Assembly (NCBI GenBank): GCA_036937835.1
Contig: CM072880.1
Span: forward strand, 691,001 to 755,000
Source: Pampus argenteus
Lineage: Eukaryota > Chordata > Actinopteri > Scombriformes > Stromateidae
Length of the DNA stretch: 64,000 bases
Reading direction: 5' to 3'
This document shows positions 34,387 to 47,762 of the stretch, piece after piece (position 1 is the first letter of the stretch; every line of letters begins with the position of its first letter). Below the pieces are notes generated by a model, which was not told the origin of the DNA, ran no database searches, and saw only the letters and a program-made list of their open reading frames with translations. Position numbers and translations under genes: made by a program.

Positions 34387-37130
34387 CACGGCGACCAGAA
34401 GGAAACGTGGAGCAGGACTGAAGACCAATGAATCTGATTCAGGTCAGATGTTCAGACAGTAAAACTGCATGTTGTGTAACAGTAGGAGACGTTTGGGGAC
34501 ATGTAGGTTGCTCATGTTCATGTTAGTGTGTATCTGTGTTTACAGAGAGGAGCAGTTTAAATGTTGTCTCTGTATGTTACATATTTATTGTGAACTCTGT
34601 TCACATCCTTCAGTCTGTGCAAACCTGTTTTTGACTCAAGACAAGAGAGAAAACACTTTGACAAAGTTGGATCCTTCACACCACAGAAACACTTAAATAA
34701 TGGTTAAACATAAATCAGTCTGCTGTGAGATGGGTGGTTTTCTTCATCCTCTAAAGCCTCCAAAACACATGGCAGGAAAACGTTTGAGAACCGCTGCAGC
34801 AGTCAGACCATCAAAGTTACATTTCCATTGAGTCTCAGTCAGTCGGCATCTGTGCAGCTCTGTAGGAAGTCATTTTCATTCCAACATGAAACTTTTCTGT
34901 CAAAGAAAAACATCCTCTTCTCTGCTCAGTGATGCACCGCAGAGCCAACTGGGGAACTTTCCACTGGCAGGCGTCATGAGGGATAATAATGTCCTAATTG
35001 GCTAATTATCAGACCGTCTGCGTCACCACTGAAAGGTTTTGCACGTTAGATTATTCACCATCATTACAGTGGAACAAGCAGAAAGTACATGCGGCGTGTC
35101 CCCGCCCACTGCGGGTCGAGGTTAAGGACGCCGTTCGTCATCAGCAGGGTCAGAGTGGTTCAGCCTGACAGCAAACAGTCGGAGGCGGGGCTTAAAGGTG
35201 TGAGCAGCATCTCTCATCAACGATGCTCCTGCTCCCCAGAGCATGAACCCTGGCAGCCTTGGTGACCTCCAACACCAGCCTCAAATTCACATGAATTATT
35301 ATCTTCATAATAATCTATATTATATAAGAAGAGAAATATTTTTTAAAAAAAATCTGAAACAATGATTGATTTGTCCGCCAGCTTGGCCCACAACAAGACA
35401 ACAAACGATCAGATATATTCACTTTTTTATATGATACTGATTTTAGTGACCTCCTGTTCTTCCTCTGGCGCCACCTTCTGGTCTAAATCTTCCACTGTTA
35501 CTCAAATTAAATCACATTCCTGCTCCCCAGAGGATGAATGCTTTAGATGAACTTCAATGAAATCATCAGTACGTTGTTTCCTCTCATGGCAGCTTCTGAG
35601 ATTCATACCTCCACCAGGTTTTATCCAAACCTGTTGGCAGCTTCTTTGTTTCATGTTCTTTGTCTCCTGACATTCAGGTTACAGACTGGATCAGCTGGTT
35701 CCTGTCCAGTCCTCCATGTTTCCTCTCCTGCAGTCCAGAGGGATTCCTGCTGTCATATGTGCATATTTACTGCTTTTACTCCCTAACTGCTGCTGTGAAC
35801 TGGAAACTCATCTCCCATCCTCCCTGTCCTCCTTAAATCATCTCCCCATCCAATACTTCCCTCCCATCTGTGGCTGTGGCCATATATATGGATGTGTGTA
35901 TACTGTAAAGCTATGCGTAGCAGCCAGGGACGTTATTTCTGGATAGATTCACTCAGAGATGTTTCTTGCTATATGCGGACAAATATAAATTGACACTTTT
36001 GGCAACTGCAACCCACTAGAGAAACTAGTCCCATAAATGATCCTAATATGTAGTATTATTTTCTGTTTTATGGTGAAAAGACAGAGAGCAGGTTAACTCT
36101 TCTGCCTGTCAGATTGATTTTATTTGTTTATCATCAGTTGGAGGAAAGTCCAGCCCAGACAAACTGAACACTGAATAGACCGAGGAAACTTGAACATACC
36201 AACAAACTGAACTTTGAACTACCAGAAAGCTTGAAATGAGATTCACTGTCAAACATCAGTTTTGGATGCTTAGAGCACCACAAACTAAATCTGAAGTCAG
36301 GGGATGTTAATGACACATCCTTATATATAATGCAGATGTACATATTGCTTGTAATCTTATCAGAGCATAATAACACCATATTTCAACATTCAACACACTG
36401 GTTCTGCTTAGAGGAGACACATTTTGCTCTTATACAGTATGAGATTCCCTGATGGTTGCCTGCTTCTCTTGGCTGCTTGAATATCGTCTTGACCCTCGAG
36501 TTAATGTTGTCAGAGCATCATCACTGCTCTGGTTCTGCTTTGTTTCATCATGTTGCACAAAATATAATCAGTTCAATTTCATTTCCTTTTTGGAGCTACT
36601 GTCATCAGTATGATAGTGGACAATGCAAGCGCTACATGGAGACCCTTAGCAAGACCCTCAGCAACACCCAGCACGAACCTGAGCAACCAAGGCTACCGAA
36701 GGCAGTTGTTTGTGAGCATGCACGACAAGATGACGTTAGCAAAGTAGAAAGAAATGTTGCAAGCAACGCTTTCAGAGGATGAAGCCCTGACTTTTGAGTT
36801 GCAGGCAGCTTTTATACAAACGTTCACCCCATTCAAGTTTTGTGCAGGATGTAACAGAAAATTAATCAATATGTTCCCTTGAAGGGTTAAAAGCACAAAA
36901 CCTCAGCAGAAAATGTAGCTTTGAGGAAGGAAAAAAATGACGCAGAAGAGTCTTGTCAAGGTCTGAGATGCAAACAGGCTGAATGAACGCAGAGCAATAA
37001 CACACACACACACACACACACTGATAAACACACTCGCTATCAGTGACAATGATTATCTCCGGCCCTGTTCTGCTCTCCACAGTGACACCCAAGACTCAAC
37101 AGGACCGATAACTCTGACCTGGCCTCGGTT
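34387..37130. other. non-coding flank with repeat fragment and CA tract
   Basis: 35430-35550 carries fragments (TCTGGCGCCACCTTCTGGTC, AGAGGATGAATG) of the fish repeat also seen at 20.3 kb. A (CA)n tract lies at 37000-37021. 34930-35060 is a repeat-free block that could be regulatory. No gene. Confidence 0.4.
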
Positions 37131-37227
37131 TGTGTGTGTGTGAGCGTGTGTGAGTGTGTGTTTATGTGTTTATGTGTGTGTGCGTGTGCATGCGTGTGTC
37201 TGTGTGTGTGTGTGTGTGTGCGTGTGT

Positions 37228-37264
<37 letters not shown>

Positions 37265-37286
37265 TGTGTGTGTGTGTGTGTGTGCA
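37131..37286. repeat. (TG)n microsatellite with CG/CT interruptions
   Basis: About 155 bp of TG alternation with scattered TGCG and TCTG interruptions. Confidence 0.95.
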
Positions 37287-37579
37287 GTCTGAGATACTGA
37301 GTCAAGGCTGCTGCAAGACAGATTTAGTTTGTGTTTTCATTTTTTCAGAACTGAGTCAACATCTTCAAAAGTCAACAGTAATAATATGAACCAAACTATG
37401 AATGTAAAATAATAAATAAAATCTTTATTTTTATTTTTAAAAAGCTGGTTATCTTTAAAAACTTATATTTTATTTAGTCTCTTATTTAGTTTATTCAGTG
37501 ATCTAATGTACTATTATTTAATATTTAGATTTCATATGAAAGTAAATGCAATATAGAAATAAAATAGAACATTAAATAT

Positions 37580-37877
37580 TGGTAACATTATCTTTAAGTG
37601 TCCCTATTTATCATTAATCAACATATGAAAAGTAGTTTATAATGTAACTGTCAGCAGATAGTGTGTATACTATATTATACAGTATAAACAGATAATAAAT
37701 GACAACTTAGTGAAACACAGCTGTGATCATTTAAAATATGTCAATATATATGTTAAGTTATAATAAATGGACATTAATACACACTTAAAATATACCCTTA
37801 TATCTGTAGTGAGTTATAAACCGTTTATTAAATGATTGTATTCTGATTGTTGATGATAAAAAGATAAATTGTTACCA
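37580..37877. mobile_element. AT-rich MITE with GGTAAC terminal inverted repeats
   Basis: The left end TTGGTAACATTATCTTT and the right end AAAGATAAATTGTTACCAA are inverted repeats about 298 bp apart with no coding capacity inside. The interior contains TAGTGAGTTATAAA, shared in reverse orientation with 15571-15584. Flanks are AT-rich, so a target-site duplication cannot be called. Most likely a non-autonomous DNA transposon; superfamily not assigned. Confidence 0.6.
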
Positions 37878-38382
37878 AAATATTAAAATATGTCTATTTG
37901 TTTATTAATAAAAATATTATAAATGATTGTTGTTAATAAATTGATAATTTTAAAGGTTGAACAGTCAGACAAAAACAAAGCACAGACAGACATATGACAG
38001 ATAAAAAACTGAAGGTCAGAGAAAAATATAAAACATAAAACACGTCAACTTTCACCAAAGTGTTTTTGTTAAATTCAGACTGATGAACTGCAGGTCATCA
38101 ACACCACACTAGATTATAAAACTCTTAGCGTTAGCTCCAACAACCATCAGAGACACTTGTACATTACAAAAAGTAGATTGATTCAAAGGTGATATTGACT
38201 ACGACTGACAAGCTTTAATTAATGAAGGATCCTCCAACAGAACCTGTTTCATTTTTACTCTACATATTCATGATCCTCAGAGGAGGAACCCTGATGATAA
38301 CAACGACCCTCTGACTGTAAAAGCACAAACACATCCAGAAATGATCAGAGAAAAGAGGTCTGAGTTAAACACACATTCCTGC

Positions 38383-38416
<34 letters not shown>

Positions 38417-40075
38417 CACAACTAAAGTGTCTCACTCAGCTCGGTCGTCTCTGTTTCTACATCGAGTGTCGTCTGTTTAATTTCCTGCCCTGCTATCATT
38501 TTACTCTGCAGAGTCGTCAAAATAGGATTAGAGCGTTTAATAAAGGATGTTTCCCACCACGAGGAAATGACTCTGCGGGGCGACGCGTGCACACACACAC
38601 AAACACGCACGCACACACACACACATACGGTGTAACGCCACAGGAGTCTCCACTCTGATCGTCTGCTCAGCTCCTCAGTTTCCACTGGATTAATAAACAC
38701 CTGAACGCTTATATAACCTGAGACACACACACACACACACACACACTGTATTGTCTCACCTCACATGTGACCTCATGTCTGTTGTGGCGTCCCTCACAGG
38801 TTTCTCACCTCATGCTGATTTCGTGTGTTTTTGGGGCCAGTAAATCTACATTTGGCTGATGGTCTTTGGAGGCTGCTGGGTGCAACAACTGATCAACCTG
38901 TCCATCCACACATACACCTGCTACTGTTTACCTGCTGAGAATTTATCATCTAACTTGTGATGTTTTTTGCACTCTTTCTTTCAGCTGGTCTGTTAATTTG
39001 GACATTTCATGTGGTAATAGTATTTGTTCGGTTAACGAATTGTCCGTTAATAAGTTCAGCAAAACAAAATGTTCCTCAAAAAACCGTTTTTCTCCCGGAC
39101 GTCTACACTGAAGAGGAAGAAGCTTCCTGACCTTAGGAACAGAACGGGATAGTGTGTAATAATAGCATTTCACACCTCTGACGCACTACAGTGTGTGTGT
39201 GTGTGTGTGTGTATTAAATATGTTTCCGTTGATCAAATTCTTCAGATGAATTCATTCAAACATAAATGACGGTGACGCACTGCAGACATTCCTCCCACAT
39301 CATGTTGAGATAATTAAAATGACCCTGAGTGTGTTGTGTTGCCCCCTGAACATGTTTTCACATAAAGACACAGCAGCTGTTTCAGGGGTCTTAATGATTA
39401 GTGAGGTGGATGTTTCATGGTCTCAACGGGATTTATAGGTTTAAGCATTAATGACACAACGTGTAAGATCTGCTTCACTTCATTTTTAAATGAAATGCAG
39501 CACAAAGAAAAGCAGGGAGCTGATTGGTTGGTGAGAACAGAGAGCAGGGCAGGTATGGAGGAAAGGTGAGGAGGGAAAGGCAGGTGGTGAGAGGAGCACA
39601 AACACAGAAGGGAAGAAACAAAACCAAAACACAGAAAGACTCAAGGATCCAAAATGCCATCAGGCCAAATGTCAACACAAAAACCCACAAAGAGTCCATG
39701 ACAGCCTTGTGATGGTCTGAGGTGATCAATTCATTGTCTGATCTGGTATTTTAATGGTTTAAGGTTTCATAGGGATGTGAAGCACTCTCTACAGCACGTG
39801 TAGCTTTCTGTATGGCTGCACCGAACTCAATAACCCTTTTGTTAAATTTGAAAACGTGTTCGAGAGCTGTGGATCACTGATCTCTCTTTCCTTGAACCTG
39901 CGACCTGTGGACCAATCAGAGCTCTCGCTGTGACACGGTAGTGGAGGAGTGTTGATGAGTCATCGGACGCCTGACGACGATTGTTTCATTATAACTCGGA
40001 TAGACAGTCATTACCGTGGTGAGGAGACAGGAAGTCAGACAGCGTCGGCTTGTTTGATCCTGAGATAACTAGTGT

Positions 40076-40112
<37 letters not shown>

Positions 40113-41120
40113 TGTGTGTGTGTGAGTGTGTGTGCGCGCGCGCAGGGCATTTGACGTCAAACATTTAATGAGCTTATATGGTATTGTGTGTCTTTTGAGA
40201 GTGAGTTCATGTTCAATCATCTCTCATTTGTTCATTCATTCATTCATTCATTCATTCATTCATTCATTCATTCATTCATTCATTCATTCTGTCTGTTCTC
40301 TGGACTCTTTCATTTCCTTCTTTTCATTTCATTCACACACTGCTGCTTATAAACTGTTATTTTCTCATCATAGTCAAGGACGTGAATTACAACTGGAAAC
40401 AGACAAAAGTAATAACATATTATAATATATTAATCAATTAATTGCATTAGTGATTAATATTTATATTGGTGTCTGTGAAGTTTTTCATTATTTTTTGACA
40501 GTTTTGTTGACTTAACATTAAATAATTTTTTTAGTAAACGTTTTCATTATCTCAGATCTTCTTTGATCTATAATTGTCAGAGTTTGTGGGAGGAATTTTA
40601 ATAAGAAAATCAATCTAAAACTATAAAAGTGAGGCGTTCAAATACAGATTCATGTAAAAGAAGAAAAATCTCAGACATGTCTGTGACTCCACCATAAGAA
40701 GTTCAGTCTGAGAGCCAAAAACTGACTAAATTTCACCTGAATTTCCTTGAAATACACACAGAAAGCCTCGGCCCACAAACATCAAGAGTCTTAAGGATTA
40801 GCAAGTTGAGGTCTGTGCAGTTGTGTGTGTGTGTGTGTTTGGACAGATGTTTTATGGCTCTGTCTATGACATTTAAAAGGAGAGAGACACTGAAAAACGT
40901 CAAGACAGGCGAATGAAGGAAGAGGGAGGAAGAGGAGAGAGGAAGAGGAGGGAGAGAGGAGGCAAACATTACTACAGTAAATAAAAAAAACAGGCAGGCT
41001 CAAAAATGTTCATTCTCAGCAAAAACACACCGACACGAAACAAAAAACTAAAGAGAAACTCAAAAGTTACATGCAGGAAGACATGACTGATCCACACAGG
41101 CTGCACTGTCTGTCTGCAAC
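37878..41120. other. non-coding flank with several microsatellites
   Basis: Dinucleotide tracts occur at 38383-38412, 38580-38628, 38722-38746, 39190-39212, 40071-40141 (ending in GCGCGCGCGC) and 40823-40838. A (TTCA)n tract lies at 40231-40289. A consensus CRE palindrome TGACGTCA is at 40152-40159. No gene recognised. Confidence 0.5.
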
Positions 41121-42606
41121 GGCAGAGCATTTCTATGGTAGAGCAGGTGTTGTAACGGTAGAGCATTTCTATGGCAGAGCATTTCTATGGCAGAGCAGGT
41201 GTTGTAACGGTAGAGCATTTCTATGGCAGAGCAGGTGTTGTAACGGTAGAGCATTTCTATGGCAGAGCATTTCTATGGCAGAACAGGTGTTGTAACGGTA
41301 GAGCATTTCTATGGTAGAGCATTTCTATGGCAGAACAGGTGTTGTAACGGTAGAGCATTTCTATAGCAGAGCATTTCTATGGCAGAACAGGTGTTGTAAC
41401 GGTAGAGCATTTCTATGGTAGAGCATTTCTATGGCAGAACAGGTGTTGTAACGGTAGAGCATTTCTATGGTAGAGCAGGTGTTGTAACGGTAGAGCATTT
41501 CTATGGCAGAGCATTTCTATGGCAGAGCAGGTGTTGTAACGGTAGAGCATTTCTATGGTAGAGCATTTCTATGGCAGAACAGGTGTTGTAACGGTAGAGC
41601 ATTTCTATGGCAGAGCATTTCTATGGCAGAGCATTTCTATGGCAGAACAGGTGTTGTAACGGTAGAGCATTTCTATGGCAGAGCATTTCTATGGCAGAGC
41701 AGGTGTTGTAACGGTAGAGCATTTCTATGGTAGAGCATTTCTATGGCAGAACAGGTGTTGTAACGGTAGAGCATTTCTATGGCAGAGCATTTCTATGGCA
41801 GAACAGGTGTTGTAACGGTAGAGCATTTCTATGGCAGAGCATTTCTATGGCAGAACAGGTGTTGTAACGGTAGAGCATTTCTATGGTAGAGCATTTCTAT
41901 GGCAGAGCATTTCTATGGCAGAACAGGTGTTGTAACGGTAGAGCATTTCTATGGCAGAGCATTTCTATGGCAGAGCAGGTGTTGTAACGGTAGAGCATTT
42001 CTATGGTAGAGCATTTCTATGGCAGAACAGGTGTTGTAACGGTAGAGCATTTCTATGGCAGAGCATTTCTATGGCAGAACAGGTGTTGTAACGGTAGAGC
42101 ATTTCTATGGCAGAGCATTTCTATGGCAGAACAGGTGTTGTAACGGTAGAGCATTTCTATGGTAGAGCATTTCTATGGTAGAGCAGGTGTTGTAACGGCA
42201 GAGCATTTCTATGGTAGAGCAGGTGTTGTAACGGTAGAGCATTTATGTGGCAGAGCAGGTGTTGTAACGGTAGAGAATTTCTATGGCACAGCAGGTGTTG
42301 TAACGGCAGAGCATTTCTATGGTAGAGCATTTCTATGGTAGAGCAGGTGTTGTAACGGTAGAGCATTTCTATGGCAGAACAGGTGTTGTAACGGCAGAGC
42401 ATTTCTATGGTAGAGCAGGTGTTGTAACGGTAGAGCATTTCTATGGCAGAACAGGTGTTGTAACGGCAGAGCATTTCTATGGCAGAACAGGTGTTGTAAC
42501 GGTAGAGCAGGTGTTGTAACGGTAGAGCAGGTGTTGTAACGGTAGAGCATTTCTATGGTAGAGCAGGTGTAACGGCAGAGCAGGTGTATTAACGGTAGAG
42601 CATTTT
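41121..42606. repeat. two-block minisatellite (16-bp and 20-bp blocks)
   Basis: Built from block A (GGYAGAGCATTTCTAT, 16 bp) and block B (GGYAGARCAGGTGTTGTAAC, 20 bp). From 41121 to 42540 there are exactly 50 A and 31 B blocks (1,420 bp) with no indel. The dominant higher-order unit is A-A-B (52 bp). Numbers of A before each B are 1,2,1,2,2,2,2,1,2,2,3,2,2,2,2,3,2,2,2,2,2,1,1,1,2,1,1,1,1,0,0. After 42541 the units become irregular and the array ends. Confidence 0.97.
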
Positions 42607-43795
42607 ATTATTTTGAAAAATACAATAGAATATTTACTTTATAATATTAGTGCAAATGTGTAAGATTTGTCCAACTGAATATAGAGCATGCTGAAGCTCT
42701 GTAAAGCCAAGACAGGCTGCATGAGTTCAACATATTACACACTGACAGGTCGGACAGGGCTAATATAAATGGATATAGACTCTTTAAAGAGACAATTTAA
42801 TGAAAACTACATTTTCTAAGATCTAGTCCTCTTTCTGATATTTATTAATCTCTTGTTACATGATAAATATGTGTTAAAACATCACTGAAAACACACCTGA
42901 GCGATATCTTTATCATCTACATTACTGACAGACAATATAAATAAACATATATTAAAATTATATTTAATTGATATTAATATCATTAAGACTATTTTTCTGA
43001 TCACTGTTATGGTCTTAAAAGTTGAGATTGAAGAAAAATCTACATTTTCAGCAACTTTGCAACCATCTGCTGAAGAACCTGTGATACGGTTGAAACTTCA
43101 TTCATTGGGTTTCAGCTCAGAAACACATTTTATAGCTCCTGCAAGTAACAGCAGGTTAGTCTCCCTCGATAACTTCCACATGTCCAGGCTGGTCTGAGAT
43201 CTGTAAGGCTGCAGAAGAATGTACAGAACAAAGAGGGAAAGTGACTGAACGCAGCTTTATGTTCAGCAGTCAGAAAGCTGGAAGACAGCTGAGTGATCAT
43301 TTATTTCACATGAGGTCACCTTTCATATTAACAGTCCTTCCAGGGTTTTTTGTTGTGATTATTGCAGCCAAAAATGTTTGATTTTGAAGCAGCTTTTCTC
43401 AATAATTTGTTGTATGTATATATGTCTTATGTGCGGAAATTGTGTGAATTTGGAAAATTGTTTAAAAAACTAGTAGCAGAACCCTGTAGCCAGAATATGA
43501 TGTTGGCAGTATACGTTTCTGCAAAAAGTTAGAAAAGTTAGAAAATGTGTTTATTATTTTCTTCACAACAGTTTTCACGTGATCAACAATATTTTTAGGT
43601 GTTTTTGCAGCGACCACAAGCTCCGTCTGCCCATCTGTGTGTGTGTGTGTGTGTGTGTGTACGTGTGTGTGTATACAGAACATGTGCAGTGGTCAGATGG
43701 TCTGTCTAGACATGTGTGTGTGTGTGTGTGGATGGGACATTTATATGTTGCGTAAGGCGTCGTCTATAGATGCGGTTCTCCCTCTCTCTAACCTG

Positions 43796-43831
<36 letters not shown>

Positions 43832-43998
43832 ACTGACAGCAATCCGCCCACACATCACATCATCACACAAAAACACACAGACAGTCAGACTAACAGTATG
43901 ACCCAGAAATACACACACACACACACACACACACGTGTGAGCCATGAGTAACTGTCTGAATCATGCTGAGAAAGTCAGAGAAAGTAAACGTACTTGAT
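42607..43998. other. non-coding flank with TG and CA tracts
   Basis: (TG)n at 43636-43675 and 43712-43731, (CA)n at 43797-43832 and 43911-43936. No gene. Confidence 0.5.
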
Positions 43999-44002
43999 TC
44001 TC

Positions 44003-44978
44003 TGTGTGTGTGTGTTGTGATGTCTGTGTGTGTGTATTGTGATGTGTGTGTGTTGTGATGTGTTGTATTGTGTTGTGATGTGTGTGTGTATTGTGATGTG
44101 TGTGTGTTGTGATGTGTGTTGTGTTGTGATGGGTTGTGATGTGTGTTGTGTTGTGATGTGTGTGTGTTGTGATGTTTGTGTGTTGTGTTGTGATGTGTGT
44201 GTGTTGTATTGTGATGTGTGTGTGTTGTGATGTGTGTTGTGTTGTGATGTGTTGTGTTGTGATGTGTGTGTGTTGTGATGTTTGTGTGTTGTGTTGTGAT
44301 GTGTGTGTGTTGTATTGTGATGTGTGTGTGTTGTGTTGTGTTGTGATGTGTGTGTGTGTTGTGTTGTGTTGTGTGTGTGTTGTGATGTGTTGTATTGTGT
44401 TGTGATGTGTGTGTTGTATTGTGATGTGTGTGTGTTGTGATGTGTTGTATTGTGTTGTGATGTGTGTGTGTATTGTGATGTGTGTGTGTTGTGATGTGTG
44501 TTGTGTTGTGATGTGTTGTGATGTGTGTTGTGATGTGTGTGTGTTGTGATGTTTGTGTGTTGTGTTGTGATGTGTGTGTGTTGTATTGTGATGTGTGTTG
44601 TATTGTGATGTGTGTGTTGTGTTGTGATGTGTGTGTGTGTTGTGTTGTGTTGTGTTGTGTTGTGATGTGTGTGTGTTGTGTTGTGATGTGATGTGATGTG
44701 TGTGTTGTGTTGTGTTGTGTTGTGATGTGTGTGTGTTGTGTTGTGATGTGTGTGTGATGTGTTGTGTTGTATTGTGTTGTGATGTGTGTGTGTTGTGTTG
44801 TGATGTGATGTGATGTGTGTGTTGTGTTGTGTTGTGTTGTGATGTGTGTGTGTATTGTGATGTGATGTGTGTGTGATGTGTTGTGTTGTATTGTGATGTG
44901 TGTGTGTTGTGTTGTGATGTGTGTGTGTTGTGATGTGTGTGTGTGTGTTGTGATGTGTGTGTGTTGTGATGTGTGTAA
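44003..44978. repeat. GT-rich TGTGTTGTGATG array without cytosine
   Basis: Irregular array of TGTGTG, TTGTG and TGATG words. Between 44025 and 44978 (954 nt) I see no C on the plus strand. Larger phrases recur, for example the GTGATGTGATGTGATGTG segments near 44685 and 44800, indicating internal segmental duplication. Confidence 0.95.
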
Positions 44979-45326
44979 CTAAAGTGAAGATCTAATCATT
45001 ATTGAGTGAACCAGACACTCAGAGGTCATGAATGTCTTCAGTCATGATCTCCAGAGGATGACTCCTCATGATGACAGTGTGGAGAAGAGAAACACGCCAT
45101 GTACTAAAGTAGTGAAATGGATATTTTGCTATAGATGCGCTCCTCTCTGAGGAACCATGAAACTAAATGTGCCCAAACTTTAGCTGATTGGTCATCTTTT
45201 GGTCTTCTTTACTCCAACTTGTTGAAACTGTACGTCTGACCTCTGACCTCAGACAGATGCATCATGGTCCTGACGGCTGCTGTTAGTCATGACATATATG
45301 TGGTGGGTCTGTGTCACAGTCCAGCC

Positions 45327-45363
<37 letters not shown>

Positions 45364-46021
45364 ACACACACACACACACAGTGAGGTAACATAGCATGTG
45401 GGCGGCTGCTAAAATAAAGCTGTCTTTTAATATGAGAAGCAGAGACATGCTGCTACCTGTGGCTTTATTACAGCAGGTAGAGAACATCAGGCCAGGGTGT
45501 GTGAGTGTGTGTGAGTGTGTGTGTGTAATATGACAACAGGACACACCTCTGTTATTTCTACCTATCAACCAGGATAAAAACACAGACACTTTTTGTAAAA
45601 AACAAACTGCATTTAGTTTTCACTCTTTTCTTGTCTTCTCCAGTTGAGTCTTCACAAGAAAAACGACTCAACAGGTCGTCATAGTTACTTTGAGTGACAG
45701 CTCAGGTAGCGGCTGCAGTAACTGCGACCTGCAGCGGTGGTGCAGCTCAGTGACGTTTATATATGTGGACAGACGTCCTCATCAGAGCAGGAGGCTGCAT
45801 GGACGCTTGAACACAACACTGGACTTCTGTCTGTTCCTGTTTCCAGTCGGGACAGTTTTTACAAAGTGTATCGACTATCGTCCCCAAACCTTTAACCCTG
45901 TGATTATTACTGCAGATTTGACTCAATGGATAATATAAGAAGCTTTTAAAATCCAACACACCAAACAGTGATTTTTACCTCTAAACGTCTCACATTCACA
46001 TTTCACCACTGAGTGTGAGCA

Positions 46022-46094
<73 letters not shown>

Positions 46095-47728
46095 TCTGAT
46101 CATTTATCCACTTAGACAGAGAAACAAGAAGCTGCAGAACCTGAATCATCACATTTAGTGTCACATTAACCATTTGACTCCTCACATGACTTTTGTGGCG
46201 ACTATTTCACTAAATGTGAACAAATATGGTTTAAAATCGAGCCTGGACGCTGAGCTTTGATAAGCATTTACGGGTTCTAGTTTCTAGCTCTCAGATATCT
46301 TTTCCTCGCTGTTTTTGGGAGATTGAAAACATGGCTGCCTGTTTTGTCCCTGAACCTTTCATCTCTGCTTCTTACAGTGTGTTCTGACTTTTTGGATTTT
46401 TTGGAAGGTTTCTATCTGTATGAGGTCATTTGGGCCTCATACAAGAACACACACACAGACACACACACACTGGTTCATTCCTGGAAGAGTGTGTGTTGTT
46501 GTCCTGGTGTGTTTACTGCTCTAACAGTAGCTTCAGACCACGGAGTATTTGGCACACAGAGACTCTGGCTAACAGAGCTTAACTGCTCACAGACAAACTG
46601 ATCTTAAAGGTACAACTCAACACTTTTCACTGCTTCTTTGTAGCTTCATTTCTATTAACATAAGCACATTATATCTGTCTGTGTGTTATATATGTGTGGA
46701 GATATAAGGAGAAGTCACATGACTTCTGTTCAGTTTGGCATCTGATCTAGATTTATGAATGTCGGTTGAAGACGGCACGGTCACATATGGATTCAACTCC
46801 AAGACACAATTAGATGCAAATTCACTGAGGAAGATGTGAATTGCCCCAAATTAACATCTACATCAGTTGAAACAGATTCACTTGGGTGCATCGCTTCATA
46901 AACATAAAGAGACAAGAACCGGAGTTACTGATGAGCTAAACACAAACATACAGACTGATTTAATGCATATCTTTTACCTAAACCATCACATGCCTAAAAC
47001 CTAAACTGAAAGGCCTAAAACTCAAACTGGTCCTCAGAAAGATGTACATACTCGTAAAAACAGTAAATTAGTTCTGGTCTCATATCGGCATTTTACTTTT
47101 TCAGTTTGTTTTATTAGCGAGTTCCTCTGACTACTTAAAAATAACAGCAATGAAAGACAAAATATTAATATGTAAAAATATGAGACACATTCAGGTGATG
47201 ATGCTAATGCTAGCTGCTGCTAACTGGGTTTGTGTGTGTTTAACATTATAACTTGAGTCCTGCAGTGCATTGTGGGAGCTGTGAGAGCAGAAAAAAGACA
47301 AAGCAAAAAATAAAAAACAGTAAGTTCACTTCTCATAATTTTATATAAATTTCCTGGAATAAAAATATCTGTCGGTGAAAACCAAAAGTAGCTCATACAC
47401 TGATTTGTGCAGTAAAACAGGCGTCACTTTATGTGCAGCCCCAGCAGATAAAAACATATTTTAGATTTAGAAACTGTCTGAAATTCACCTGACCATCATT
47501 TAATGATAATATATTATTAAAGTACATTCATGATATCTGTTATTTTGACCAAGATCAGTTTTAATAACTTATCAATATCAAAGCTTTGATATCTCAGAAT
47601 GAAGCTGATCGTTCGAGGTCATGACGTGTATATACATGAATATGTTTGTACTGTATGTATATGCCTGTGTCTTGATTATGACTATGTTTGGGCGTACATG
47701 AGTACTGAGGTTTGCATGCAATATTCTG

Positions 47729-47762
<34 letters not shown>

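Noticed and set aside
32584..34428. Many open frames of Met-Cys-Val-Arg-Phe or Asn-Leu-Thr-His type
   Set aside because: Translations of the 15-bp CA-rich array on both strands; no gene features.
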